Source: Nocardia transvalensis NBRC 15921 (GTDB lineage: Bacteria; Actinomycetota; Actinomycetes; Mycobacteriales; Mycobacteriaceae). Taken from it: 64,000 nt of DNA. Of this stretch, positions 44,167 through 52,553 are shown in pieces. How positions within the stretch are numbered: the stretch's first letter is position 1; every line of letters starts with the position of its first letter. The stretch is from contig NZ_BAGL01000062.1 of the NCBI RefSeq assembly GCF_000308875.1, positions 1 to 64,000 of the forward strand. The letters are read 5' to 3'. Position numbers and translations under genes: made by a program. The notes beneath the pieces were generated by a model. It was not told the origin of the DNA and did no database searches. It saw only the letters and a list, made by a program, of their open reading frames with translations.

Positions 44167-46383
44167 ATGAGCGTGATGCGGATCGCCTGGCCCGCACCGG
44201 CGCCGGGGCTTGCGGAGGAGCGCGCGCGGCGGGCGATCGGGCTGGCGGTCGGCGTCGGCAGCGTGCTGTGGGTGGTCACGCATCGGTCGACCATCGTGGC
44301 CCAGGCGGATCTGGTGAGTGCCTGGTGGACCCCGGTCGTGGTGACCGCCCTCACGGCGGCGGGCGCGGCGGTGATCGTCGGCGCGGTATTGCTCGGCGGG
44401 CGAGCGACCGTCGCGAGCGCCGCGGCGCTGGCCGTCGTCGTGCCCGCGAGTATCGCGGCCCTGCCGCTCGCCGGGCGGTACGGCTGCTTCGGCCCCGCCG
44501 GCACCTGGATCCCGCCGCTGGTCGCGGTCGCCGGGGTCGCGGGCGTCCTGGCCTGGCGGCGCGGCTGGCCGATCGTGCTGGCGGTGTCGGGGGCCGTGGC
44601 CGTCGCCGTCGACTTCTACGTGCACGGCGGCCAGAGCATCCACAGCGTGGTGGAGAGCCTGGCGCGAACATGGGTGATGCAGGGGTTCTTCGCTTGCACC
44701 GCAGCGGCACTCGTGCGGGCGGCGGCGCAGCTCGACCACGCGACGGCGACCGCCGTACGCCAGGCGGCGGTAGCCGCGACCGCCGAGGCCACCGATGAGG
44801 AACGCTCGAGATTCGCCGGGCTGATCCACGACACCGTGCTCGCCACGCTCCTCGATGCCGCGCGGGGCGGCGACACCACCGCCCTATCCACTGCGGCCGC
44901 GCGCGCCCTCCGGCAACTCGACAGCACGCAGGACACCGACGCCGAGACGGTCCCGGCGGCCGTGGCCGTCGCGAACTGGCGTGCGGCGGCCGTCGAGATC
45001 AGCGCCGACATCGTGGTCGAGACGCGGGTCGACGGCCGCGCGCACGACAGTCCACTGCCACACGACGTCGTCGGCGCCGTGACAGCGGCCATCGGCGAAG
45101 CCGTGCGAAACAGCCTGCGGCACGCCGCGACCGGGCGCCGCGCGGTCGCACGCATGCTGCTGGTGGTGCTCGACGCGGGCGGCGCGACCGTCCGCATCAG
45201 CGACGACGGCGCCGGATTCGATCCGACGCGGGTGGCCGCCGACCGGCTCGGCATCCGGCACAGCATCGTGGGCCGGATGGGCCGTGTCCCCGGCGGCAAC
45301 GCCGTGGTCGAATCCGATCCCGGCCGCGGGACCACCGTCGTCCTGCGCTGGCTGCGCACCGAACCCGCCGAGGCGCACGTGCCGACGCTGATCAGCCTGC
45401 GCGGCGGATACGGGCTCGCCATGCTGATCGTGCTCGAGGCGGCCGTGACGATGCTGATGATCGGCTACCTGGCGGGCCGGGCGGACCCGCTCGCCGCGAT
45501 CGCCGCCTACGGGGTGGTCGGACTCGCGGGTGCGGCCGTCCTGGTCCCCCGGCGCGATCCGCTGTGGCGGGCGGCCACGGCGTTCATCGTCGTCGCCGGT
45601 CCGGCCGCCGTCCTCGCGATGCGTCTCCATCCGCCGCACCACTTCGTCCACCATCAGTCGTGGATCCTCGTCGCCTATTCGTATGTGCTTGCGCTGCTGG
45701 CCATTCGAGGGCGCATCGTGTGGGCGTGGGTCGGGCTCGTCGCGGCGGCGGTGACCTTCGCGGCCGCCGGCGCGGGCGTGGCGGCGGCGATCGACGGTTC
45801 CGCGGTCACCGTCGGCACCGTGCTCGCCGCCACCGGTTTCGCGCTGTACATGCGGCCGACGCTGCGGTCGTTCCATCGCGCCCGCGCGGAGGTCGCCCGG
45901 CACGCGGGCGCGGAGGCCCGGACCGCGGCGCGGCACTGCGAGCGCCGCCGCCAGCTCGACTACCTCGACCGGACCGCCCGCCCCACGCTGGAGCTGATCG
46001 CCGCGGGCGCACCGCTCACCGACGGCCACCGCCGGGACTGCGCACTGCTGGAGGCGCAACTGCGAGATCGGTTGCGGGCCCCCGGATTCGCCACCACTGC
46101 CGTGGTCGAGGCCGCCCGCCGCGCCCGCGGCCGCGGGGTCACCGTCGCCCTCCTCGACGACGGCGGCCTGGAAGCAGCCCCCGACGACGTCCGCGACCGC
46201 GTCATCGACACCGCCGTCGCGGCCCTCGACGCCACCGTCGACGGCCGCATCACCGTTCGCGCCCTCCCCCCGGGCCGCCCCCTGCTGGCCACGATCGTCG
46301 CCGGCTCCGACCCTCCCCGCCGCCTCGAGATCGCCCCCGACGGAACAACCGTCTCCCCCGCGCAACAGCCTGCCGAGGCATAA
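44167..46383 (+). CDS. Orphan sensor histidine kinase with two membrane/kinase halves
   Basis: A 738-residue protein. The first half has about five TM segments (WWTPVVVTALTAAGAAVIVG), a dimerisation helix with His221 in FAGLIHDTVLATLL, and an ATPase domain (EAVRNSLRHA from Glu311, SDDGAGFDP, DPGRGTTVVLRW). This is the NarL/DesK-type kinase group. The second half repeats the layout: TM segments (about 415-560), an Arg-rich coiled coil (RHCERRRQLDYLDRTARPTL) without a phosphorylatable His, and a degenerate ATPase-like region. No response regulator is next to it, so its partner is elsewhere. ATG 44167 or 44176. Confidence 0.82.
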   Translation: MSVMRIAWPAPAPGLAEERARRAIGLAVGVGSVLWVVTHRSTIVAQADLVSAWWTPVVVTALTAAGAAVIVGAVLLGGRATVASAAALAVVVPASIAALPLAGRYGCFGPAGTWIPPLVAVAGVAGVLAWRRGWPIVLAVSGAVAVAVDFYVHGGQSIHSVVESLARTWVMQGFFACTAAALVRAAAQLDHATATAVRQAAVAATAEATDEERSRFAGLIHDTVLATLLDAARGGDTTALSTAAARALRQLDSTQDTDAETVPAAVAVANWRAAAVEISADIVVETRVDGRAHDSPLPHDVVGAVTAAIGEAVRNSLRHAATGRRAVARMLLVVLDAGGATVRISDDGAGFDPTRVAADRLGIRHSIVGRMGRVPGGNAVVESDPGRGTTVVLRWLRTEPAEAHVPTLISLRGGYGLAMLIVLEAAVTMLMIGYLAGRADPLAAIAAYGVVGLAGAAVLVPRRDPLWRAATAFIVVAGPAAVLAMRLHPPHHFVHHQSWILVAYSYVLALLAIRGRIVWAWVGLVAAAVTFAAAGAGVAAAIDGSAVTVGTVLAATGFALYMRPTLRSFHRARAEVARHAGAEARTAARHCERRRQLDYLDRTARPTLELIAAGAPLTDGHRRDCALLEAQLRDRLRAPGFATTAVVEAARRARGRGVTVALLDDGGLEAAPDDVRDRVIDTAVAALDATVDGRITVRALPPGRPLLATIVAGSDPPRRLEIAPDGTTVSPAQQPAEA

Positions 46384-46461
46384 AAGCCAACGGCCTTCTC
46401 CGACACGACCGGTCGACCCGGCCCGCCGTGCCTGCCCAGCGGAACAGTGTGCAGCGCAACG

Positions 46462-47235
46462 CTATTCGCGCAGCAGGGCCTCGAAGGCGATGCGGTCACC
46501 ACGGTAGAGGGAACGCACGCGTTCGATGGGGTGGCCGTGGGTGTCGACGGTGCGGCGGTGCAGCAGGATCATGGGGAGGGCCGTGGTGCACTCCAGCAGG
46601 GTGGCCTCGCGCGGGGACGCCAGCACGGTTTCGATGCGCTCACGCGCGGAGCCGAACCCGACGCCGGCGGCGGTGATCGCGGCGTACAGCGAGGTGGTCG
46701 GGTCGTAGTGCGCGCGCAGGCCGCCGAACCGTTCCCGGGTCAGGAAGGTGCTCTCCAGGCCGATCTTCTCGCCGTCGGCGAGCAGGATGCGCTCCAGGTG
46801 CATCACCGGCGCGCCCGCCGCGACCCCCAGGGCGTCGGCGGTATCGGCATCGGCAGGCACATCGTCCCAGCCCACCAGCAGACGACCGGGCCTGCGGCCC
46901 AGGCTCAGCGCCGCCTCGGTGTACGACCGCAGCGACAGTGGCTGCACCAGTTTGGGCCGCGACACCACCGTGCCGCGCCCCTGCCGCCGGATCCGGCCCT
47001 CCACCAGTAGATCCCGCAGCGCCTGCCGCACGGTCTCGCGCGCGACCTCGAACCGCGCGGCGAGTTCGCGCTCCGACGGCACCGAATCACCCTCGCACAG
47101 CTCAGCGATCATGCCTTCGATCTGCGTGCGCACGCGATATGCCTTGGACTGCCGAGCCCCCGAATCCACACCGCCCCCGGGCAATTCGCCGACTCCGAAA
47201 CCGGACCCCACCGCCGCCACACCCTTTCCGTCCAT
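46462..47235 (-). CDS. GntR/HutC family regulator, PhnF-like
   Basis: A 257-residue repressor with an N-terminal winged helix (DSVPSERELAARFEVARETV, RRQGRGTVVSRPKLVQP) and a C-terminal UTRA ligand-binding domain (ERILLADGEKIGLESTFL). It is divergent from the aminophosphonate operon, 97 bases away. The intergenic region has two palindromes of the type bound by mycobacterial PhnF, so it very likely represses the operon and itself until an effector binds. ATG 47235; an internal start nearer the winged helix (for example after the Gly-rich first 28 residues) is possible. Confidence 0.9.
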   Translation of the reverse strand: MDGKGVAAVGSGFGVGELPGGGVDSGARQSKAYRVRTQIEGMIAELCEGDSVPSERELAARFEVARETVRQALRDLLVEGRIRRQGRGTVVSRPKLVQPLSLRSYTEAALSLGRRPGRLLVGWDDVPADADTADALGVAAGAPVMHLERILLADGEKIGLESTFLTRERFGGLRAHYDPTTSLYAAITAAGVGFGSARERIETVLASPREATLLECTTALPMILLHRRTVDTHGHPIERVRSLYRGDRIAFEALLRE

Positions 47236-47252
47236 GCCGACAGCGTACCCGC

Positions 47253-47270
47253 AATTGGTCTATACCAATT
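47253..47270. promoter_or_regulatory. PhnF-like operator 1
   Basis: AATTGGTCTATACCAATT: 7-base inverted arms around CTAT. Its centre TGGTCTATACCA is the reverse complement of TGGTATAGACCA, the site I recall for M. smegmatis PhnF. It lies 18 bases from the regulator start. Confidence 0.8.
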
Positions 47271-47302
47271 ATTAACCTCCTGTTCGCGCGGCTGGCACCC
47301 AA

Positions 47303-47314
47303 CGGTCTAGACCA
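47303..47314. promoter_or_regulatory. PhnF-like operator 2
   Basis: CGGTCTAGACCA contains the perfect 10-bp palindrome GGTCTAGACC (47304-47313), 19 bases upstream of the FAD enzyme start. It shares GGTCTA-ACC with operator 1. Confidence 0.75.
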
Positions 47315-47332
47315 TTGCGCATCATTCTCGGC

Positions 47333-48448
47333 ATGCGATTGGTCATCATCGGCGGCGGCATCCTGGGCACCGCACACGCCCTGGCCGCGATCGGCCGCGG
47401 ACACGAGGTCGTACACCTCGAGCGGGAGGTCGAGGCTCGCGGCGCCACCGTCCGCAACTTCGGCCTGGTCTGGGTGTCCGGACGCGCCGCGAACGAACTC
47501 GAGCTCACGCTGCGCTCGCGGCGGCTGTGGGAGGAGATCGGCGGCAAGGTGCCCGGGGTCGGCTTCCGCCCGGCCGGATCGATCACGCTGGTCCGCACCG
47601 AAGCGGAGTTGGCCGTGGCCGAGGCCGCCGCGGCGGGCCCCACCGCCGCCGAGCGGGGTTTCGAACTGCTGGATCCCGACCGCGTGCGCGCCCTGAACCC
47701 CGCCCTGCGCGGCAAATTCCTTGCGGGCCTCCACTGTTCGACGGACGCCGCGGTCGAGTCGCGACAGGCGCTGCCCGCGCTGCGCGCCTACCTGGAGGCC
47801 TCCGGCCGCTACAGCTTCTACGCCGGCGCCGAGGCCCGGACCGTCACCGGCGGCACGGTGATCGACGACCGCGGCCGCCGCTTCGACGCCGATCACGTCC
47901 TGGTGTGCCCGGGCGCCGCGCACTCCGGTCTCGTCCGGGAACTCGTGGGCGATATCCCCGTGCGGCGGGTGCGGCTGCAGATGATGCAGACCGCGCCGCT
48001 CGGCGAACCGCTCACCACGGCGATCGCGGACGGCGACAGCTTCCGCTACTACCCCGGATTCGCGGGCGAACCGCTGAACCGGCTCAATCGCGAAGAGTCC
48101 CAGGCGTTCACGGCCGCCCGGCACAAGATGCAGCTGCTGTGCGTGCAGCGCCTGCACGGCGGGCTCACCATCGGCGACACCCACGAATACGACGAGCCGT
48201 TCGCCTTCGACGTCGACGAGGCGCCCTACGACCACCTGACCTCGGTCGCCGAGGAGTTCCTGGGCCGCAAGCTGCCTCCGGTGGTGCGTCGCTGGGCCGG
48301 CGTCTACAGCCAGAGCATCGACCCGACCGCGATCGTGACCCGCGCGCGGGCCGCCGACAACGTCTGGGTGATCACCGGCCCCGGCGGCCGCGGCATGACC
48401 CTGGGCCCCGCACTCGGCGAGGAAACCGCCGACCTCCTCCACCTGTGA
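47333..48448 (+). CDS. FAD-dependent oxidoreductase of aminophosphonate breakdown (TIGR03364 type)
   Basis: A 371-residue DAO/glycine-oxidase family flavoenzyme. The FAD site is RLVIIGGGILGTAHALAAIG, and the C-terminal FAD contact is ITGPGGRGMTLGPALGEE. The family with VRNFGLVWVSGRA after the first helix is known to occur next to PhnX-like hydrolases and phosphonate transporters and is thought to oxidatively deaminate an aminophosphonate. Here it would replace the transaminase PhnW, which is absent. ATG 47333 is chosen; a frame start at 47315 overlaps the operator. First gene of the operon. Confidence 0.88.
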   Translation: MRLVIIGGGILGTAHALAAIGRGHEVVHLEREVEARGATVRNFGLVWVSGRAANELELTLRSRRLWEEIGGKVPGVGFRPAGSITLVRTEAELAVAEAAAAGPTAAERGFELLDPDRVRALNPALRGKFLAGLHCSTDAAVESRQALPALRAYLEASGRYSFYAGAEARTVTGGTVIDDRGRRFDADHVLVCPGAAHSGLVRELVGDIPVRRVRLQMMQTAPLGEPLTTAIADGDSFRYYPGFAGEPLNRLNREESQAFTAARHKMQLLCVQRLHGGLTIGDTHEYDEPFAFDVDEAPYDHLTSVAEEFLGRKLPPVVRRWAGVYSQSIDPTAIVTRARAADNVWVITGPGGRGMTLGPALGEETADLLHL

Positions 48449-48459
48449 AGGGAAAGTCA

Positions 48460-49143
48460 GTGTCCGACAAGCAGATCGACCTCGCCGTGCTGGATATGGC
48501 CGGAACCACGGTGGCAGACGGCGGGCTGGTGCTGCGCGCCTTCGACGCCGCCGCCACGGCCGCGGGCATTCCGGCCGAGGGCCCCGAGCGCGAGGCGGCG
48601 ATCCGCTACGTGGTCGATACCATGGGCCGGTCGAAGATCACCGTCTTCCGGGAGCTGCTCGGCGACGAGGACCGCGCCCAGCTGGCGAACCGCACGTTCG
48701 AGGCCGCCTACGACGAGTTCGCGGGCGAGGCTACGCCGATACCCGGTGCGGCCGAGGCGATCACGCGATTGCGGGCGGCCGGGATCAAGGTCGCGCTCAC
48801 CACCGGCTTCAGCCGCGGCACCCAGGACAAGCTGCTGGACGCGCTGGGCTGGCACGATATCGCCGACCTGACGCTGGCCCCGGCGGAGGCCGGACGCGGA
48901 CGCCCGTATCCGGATCTGGTACTGACCGCACTGCTCCGGCTGCGCATCGACGCGGTGCATCGCGTTGCGGTGCTGGGCGATACGGCCAGCGATATCGGCA
49001 CCGGGCTCGCGGCCGGTGCGCGCATCGTCGCGGGTGCGCTGACCGGCGCGCACGACGAAGAACAACTGGCGGCCGCCGGCGCGACCCACGTGGTGCCGTC
49101 GGTGGTGCAGTTCGCCGACCTTCTCCTGGCCGAACGGCCGTAA
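48460..49143 (+). CDS. Phosphonatase-like HAD hydrolase (PhnX-like, TIGR03351 type)
   Basis: A 227-residue HAD enzyme. The nucleophile is Asp12 in AVLDMAGTTV; as in PhnX, the second Asp of the HAD motif is Ala14. Lys59 in DTMGRSKITV aligns with the Schiff-base lysine of Bacillus phosphonoacetaldehyde hydrolase (from memory), so C-P cleavage is plausible. VALTTGFSR and VAVLGDTASDI complete the HAD motifs. GTG 48460 has AAGGGAAAG upstream. It lies 11 bases after the FAD enzyme, whose aldehyde product it would split into phosphate and a two-carbon aldehyde. Confidence 0.88.
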   Translation: MSDKQIDLAVLDMAGTTVADGGLVLRAFDAAATAAGIPAEGPEREAAIRYVVDTMGRSKITVFRELLGDEDRAQLANRTFEAAYDEFAGEATPIPGAAEAITRLRAAGIKVALTTGFSRGTQDKLLDALGWHDIADLTLAPAEAGRGRPYPDLVLTALLRLRIDAVHRVAVLGDTASDIGTGLAAGARIVAGALTGAHDEEQLAAAGATHVVPSVVQFADLLLAERP

Positions 49144-49180
49144 TCCCCTCTCCACCCTTCACACGAAAGTTGCTGTCATC

Positions 49181-50233
49181 GTGCGCATTTCGATATCGCG
49201 CCTCGCACGCGCCGCGCTGATCCTGGCCTCCGCCACCACCGTCGCGGCCGGCGTGGCCGCGTGCGGCGGCACCGGAACCTCCTCGGACGGCGACACCGTC
49301 ACCGTGTACTCCGCGGACGGTGTCGGCGACTGGTACAAGAAACAGTTCGCGACGTTCGAGGAGCAGACCGGGATCGCGGTCAACCTGGTCGAGGCCGGTT
49401 CCGGCGAGGTGGTCAACCGCGTCGACAAGGAACAGGCCAACCCGCAGGCCGACGTCCTGGTCACGCTGCCGCCGTTCATCCAGAAGGCGAACAAGTCCGG
49501 CCTGCTGCAGGACAGCGGCGTCGACACCGGCGCGGTGGCCGCCACGGACAAGGATCCGGGCGGCAAGTACGTCACGCTGGCCGGAAACTACCTGTCGTTC
49601 ATCGCCAATCCGTCGATCGATGCCAAGCTCACCTGGGACGACCTGCTGAAGCCGGAGTTCAAGGGCAAGGTGCAGTACTCGACGCCCGGGCAGGCCGGCG
49701 ACGGGACGGCGGTGCTGATCCTGCTGCAGCAGCTGTTCGGCAAGCAGGGTGCGCTGGACTACCTGACCAAACTGCAGGCCAACAATGTCGGGCCGTCGGC
49801 GTCCACCGGCAAGTTGCAGCCGAAGGTCGACAACGGCGAACTGCTGGTCGCCAACGGCGACGTCCAGATGAACCTGGCGAATATCAAGGAGAAGGGTTCG
49901 AAGTTCACCGTCTTCTTCCCCGCCACCGCGGACGGCAAGCGCAGCACGGTCGCCGTGCCGTACGTCATGGGCATGGCCAAGGGTGCGCCACACCGGGATT
50001 CGGCGAAGAAGCTGATGGACTACCTGCTGTCGGAGGAGGTGCAGAAGACGCTCGGCCCCGACGCCATGGCGGTACCGGCCCGCACGGATCTGCGCGACAC
50101 ACCCGCCGTGCCCGGCGGCATCTCCCCGGCCGCGTACCTCGAGGGCGTGACCGTGGTGACGCCCGACTGGAACAAGGTCCTCGACGAGCTGGACGGCGAT
50201 GTCGCCGCCTACCAGAAGGCCACCGGAAGCTGA
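49181..50233 (+). CDS. Aminophosphonate ABC transporter, substrate-binding lipoprotein
   Basis: A 350-residue binding protein with a lipoprotein signal (ISRLARAALILASATTVAAG, lipobox VAAC) and a type 2 periplasmic binding fold (VTVYSADGVGDWYKKQFATF, ADVLVTLPPFIQKANKSGLL). It matches the 2-aminoethylphosphonate-binding (PhnS-type) group related to iron/thiamine binders. Start GTG 49181. It lies 37 bases after the hydrolase and 27 before the ATPase, so it is part of the same operon. The ligand is inferred from context. Confidence 0.9.
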   Translation: MRISISRLARAALILASATTVAAGVAACGGTGTSSDGDTVTVYSADGVGDWYKKQFATFEEQTGIAVNLVEAGSGEVVNRVDKEQANPQADVLVTLPPFIQKANKSGLLQDSGVDTGAVAATDKDPGGKYVTLAGNYLSFIANPSIDAKLTWDDLLKPEFKGKVQYSTPGQAGDGTAVLILLQQLFGKQGALDYLTKLQANNVGPSASTGKLQPKVDNGELLVANGDVQMNLANIKEKGSKFTVFFPATADGKRSTVAVPYVMGMAKGAPHRDSAKKLMDYLLSEEVQKTLGPDAMAVPARTDLRDTPAVPGGISPAAYLEGVTVVTPDWNKVLDELDGDVAAYQKATGS

Positions 50234-50260
50234 CCCGCTGATCAGGCACAGGAGCGCACC

Positions 50261-51454
50261 ATGTCCGCACCGACGACCGCCGCCGCGGCGGCCACCGTCA
50301 CGGCCGACGGGGAACCGGCGATCGTATTCGACAGAGTCGGCGTCCGTTACGGGCGCGGCCGCAAGGCCACCGTCGCACTGGCCGACTTCACCCTGCGAGT
50401 CGCGGCCGGGGAGACGGTCGCGCTGCTGGGCCCCAGCGGTTCCGGTAAGTCTACCGCGCTCAAGGCGCTGGCCGGATTCGTCCGGCCGACCTCGGGCGCG
50501 GTGCGGCTGGCCGGTCGCGATGTCACCGGCCTGTCCCCCGCCAAGCGCGGGATCGGCGTGGTGGTGCAGTCGTACGCGCTGTTCCCGCACCTGCGGGTGC
50601 GCGACAATGTGGCCTTCGGCCTGCGGGCGCACCGGATTCCGCGCCGCGAGATCGCCGGGCGGGTGGCCGAGGCGCTGGAGATGGTCGGCATGGCCGAGTA
50701 CGCCGGGCGGCTGCCCCGGGAGCTGTCCGGCGGGCAGCAGCAGCGCGTCGCCATCGCGCGGGCGCTGGCCATCCGGCCCCGGGTCCTGCTACTGGACGAA
50801 CCGCTCGCCGCGCTCGACGCCCAACTGCGTCAGACCATGCTCGCCGAGTTGCAGGAGCTGCGAAAAGCCCTGCCGGACACCGCGATGCTGTACGTGACCC
50901 ACGATCAGTCGGAGGCGCTGGCGCTGGCCGACCGGATCGCGGTCATGCGCGACGCCCGGCTGATCGATATCGACTCCGCCGAGAATCTGTGGCGCCGCCC
51001 GCCGAGTTCGTTCACCGCCGCCTTCCTGGGCGGGGCGAATCTCCTGCCGTGCACCGTGCGGCACGTGACCGGCACCGCGGCACTGGTCACCGCGGGCGAT
51101 CGCACGTTGCGCGCGGAGGCCCCCAAACCCGGTGTCGGGCACCTGGACTGGGCCCCGGAGTCCGAGGCCCTGCTGTGCGTGCGCCCGCACACCGTGCACG
51201 TGGGCGGCACCAACGACCGCGACGCCGTCCTGGCCTCGATCGTCTCCAGCGTCTGGCGCGGCGCGACGACCCGGCTGCGCCTCGACGTCAACGGCCTCCC
51301 CGGCGACATCGTCGCCGACGTCCCCGGCCACGTCGACACCGCCGTCGGCGCGACAGTCGGCGTACGCCTCCCCGACCCGGCGGGTGTCCTCATCCCGGCA
51401 ACAGTCGGCGCGGAATCAGCCTCTCCCGCAGACGTTTCAGAGGCCCACGCATGA
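50261..51454 (+). CDS. Aminophosphonate ABC transporter, ATPase
   Basis: A 397-residue ATPase. Walker A is LLGPSGSGKSTALKAL, the signature is ELSGGQQQRVAIARALA, Walker B is VLLLDEPLAALDA and the switch His is in YVTHDQSEALAL. The C-terminal 130 residues form a TOBE-like regulatory domain, as in PotA/PhnT-type importers. ATG 50261 follows AGGAG. The stop overlaps the start of the first permease (ATGA), showing translational coupling. Confidence 0.94.
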   Translation: MSAPTTAAAAATVTADGEPAIVFDRVGVRYGRGRKATVALADFTLRVAAGETVALLGPSGSGKSTALKALAGFVRPTSGAVRLAGRDVTGLSPAKRGIGVVVQSYALFPHLRVRDNVAFGLRAHRIPRREIAGRVAEALEMVGMAEYAGRLPRELSGGQQQRVAIARALAIRPRVLLLDEPLAALDAQLRQTMLAELQELRKALPDTAMLYVTHDQSEALALADRIAVMRDARLIDIDSAENLWRRPPSSFTAAFLGGANLLPCTVRHVTGTAALVTAGDRTLRAEAPKPGVGHLDWAPESEALLCVRPHTVHVGGTNDRDAVLASIVSSVWRGATTRLRLDVNGLPGDIVADVPGHVDTAVGATVGVRLPDPAGVLIPATVGAESASPADVSEAHA

Positions 51455-52551
51455 ATCCACGCACGACACCCCCGGGGGCCGCGATCCATGAGGGGGATCG
51501 CGGCCGCCCGGACCACCCCGGCACACGCCAACCCGACACGCACGTCCACGATCCCAGCACGAGCCACCATCGTTTTCCCGGCATGCTTCATCGTTTTCCC
51601 GGCGCGCCTTACCGTTTTCCCCGCGTGCCTTACCGTTTTCCCCGCGCGCCTCATCGATCTCCCCGCGCGCCTCATCGATCTCCCCGCTCGCCTCATCGTT
51701 TTCCCGGCGTGCTTTTGGCCGGGAACTGGCGGCCGATCGTGTGGTCACTACCACCGGTGGTGATCGTGCTGGGGATCGCCGTCTACCCCATCGTGCGGGT
51801 GTTGACCGAATCCGTGCGTACGCCCACCGGCACGGGGACGGCGGTCTGGTCGGAGGTGCTGGGGTCGCAGGCGTTTCGGGATGCGTTGTGGCGCACGGTG
51901 TCCATCGCGGCGTGTTCGACGGCGGGATGCCTGGTGCTGGGGACGTTTCTGGCGGTGGTGCTGGCGTTCGTGCCGTTCCCGGGGTCCGGGGTGGTGGGCA
52001 GGCTGGTCGATACGGTGCTCACGCTGCCGTCGTTCCTGATCACGCTGGCGTTCACCTTCCTCTACGGCACGGCGGGCGCGGTGAACGCGCTGATCAGTCG
52101 CATCACCGGGAACGGCGCCCCCGTACTGGATTTCCTCACCACACCGGCCGGAATCGTTGTCGCCGAGATCACCTACTTCACCCCGTTCGTGGTGCGCCCG
52201 CTGCTGGCGGCGTTCGCGCAGCTGCCGCGCGAGCAGCTCGACGTGGCCGCGAGCCTGGGCGCGTCGCCGTGGCGGGTGCTGCGGCAGGTGGTGCTGCCGG
52301 AGGCATGGCCGGCCCTCGCCGCGGGCGGCAGCCTGGTCCTGCTGCTGACGCTCAACGAATTCGGCATCGTGCTGTTCACCGGCGCCAAGGGCGTCATCAC
52401 CCTGCCCGCGCTGATCTACACCCGCGGCATCGTCACCTTCGATCTGCCGGGGGCGGCGGTGCTCGCCTCGGTCCAGGTCCTGCTGTCGCTGTCGCTGTAC
52501 GTCGGCTATCGGCTGATCTTCGCCTGGTTCACCAGGATTCGGGAGGACTGA
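51451..52551 (+). CDS. Aminophosphonate ABC transporter, permease 1 with repeat-encoded N-terminus
   Basis: A 366-residue inner-membrane permease. The core begins at WRPIVWSLPPVVIVLGIAVY and has six TM segments, with the EAA loop EQLDVAASLGASPWRVLRQ. Before this lie about 90 residues with no family similarity: a short linker, then heptapeptides such as HRFPGML and YRFPRVP, then the element-encoded HRFPGVLLAGN. These are encoded by the 21-bp array and palindromic copy F. ATG 51451 overlaps the ATPase stop, so the extension is probably translated. A later, unusual start cannot be excluded. Confidence 0.85.
   Translation: MNPRTTPPGAAIHEGDRGRPDHPGTRQPDTHVHDPSTSHHRFPGMLHRFPGAPYRFPRVPYRFPRAPHRSPRAPHRSPRSPHRFPGVLLAGNWRPIVWSLPPVVIVLGIAVYPIVRVLTESVRTPTGTGTAVWSEVLGSQAFRDALWRTVSIAACSTAGCLVLGTFLAVVLAFVPFPGSGVVGRLVDTVLTLPSFLITLAFTFLYGTAGAVNALISRITGNGAPVLDFLTTPAGIVVAEITYFTPFVVRPLLAAFAQLPREQLDVAASLGASPWRVLRQVVLPEAWPALAAGGSLVLLLTLNEFGIVLFTGAKGVITLPALIYTRGIVTFDLPGAAVLASVQVLLSLSLYVGYRLIFAWFTRIRED
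51571..51726. repeat. Palindromic element copy F with six 21-bp units, inside a permease frame
   Basis: Six units of exactly 21 bases (51571-51696) start CGTTTTCCCGGCATGC or a variant. They lead into a single arm at 51697-51726 (TTCCCGGCGTGCTTTTGG, continuing CCGGGAA). Each unit repeats the outer half of the arm. Being multiples of three, they leave the permease frame open. Confidence 0.92.
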
Positions 52552-52553
52552 CC

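Noticed and set aside
10380..51726. Palindromic elements as insertion sequences or MITEs of a known family
   Set aside because: They are under 100 bases, show no target-site duplications that I can identify, and no transposase lies in the window; a REPIN-like origin remains open.
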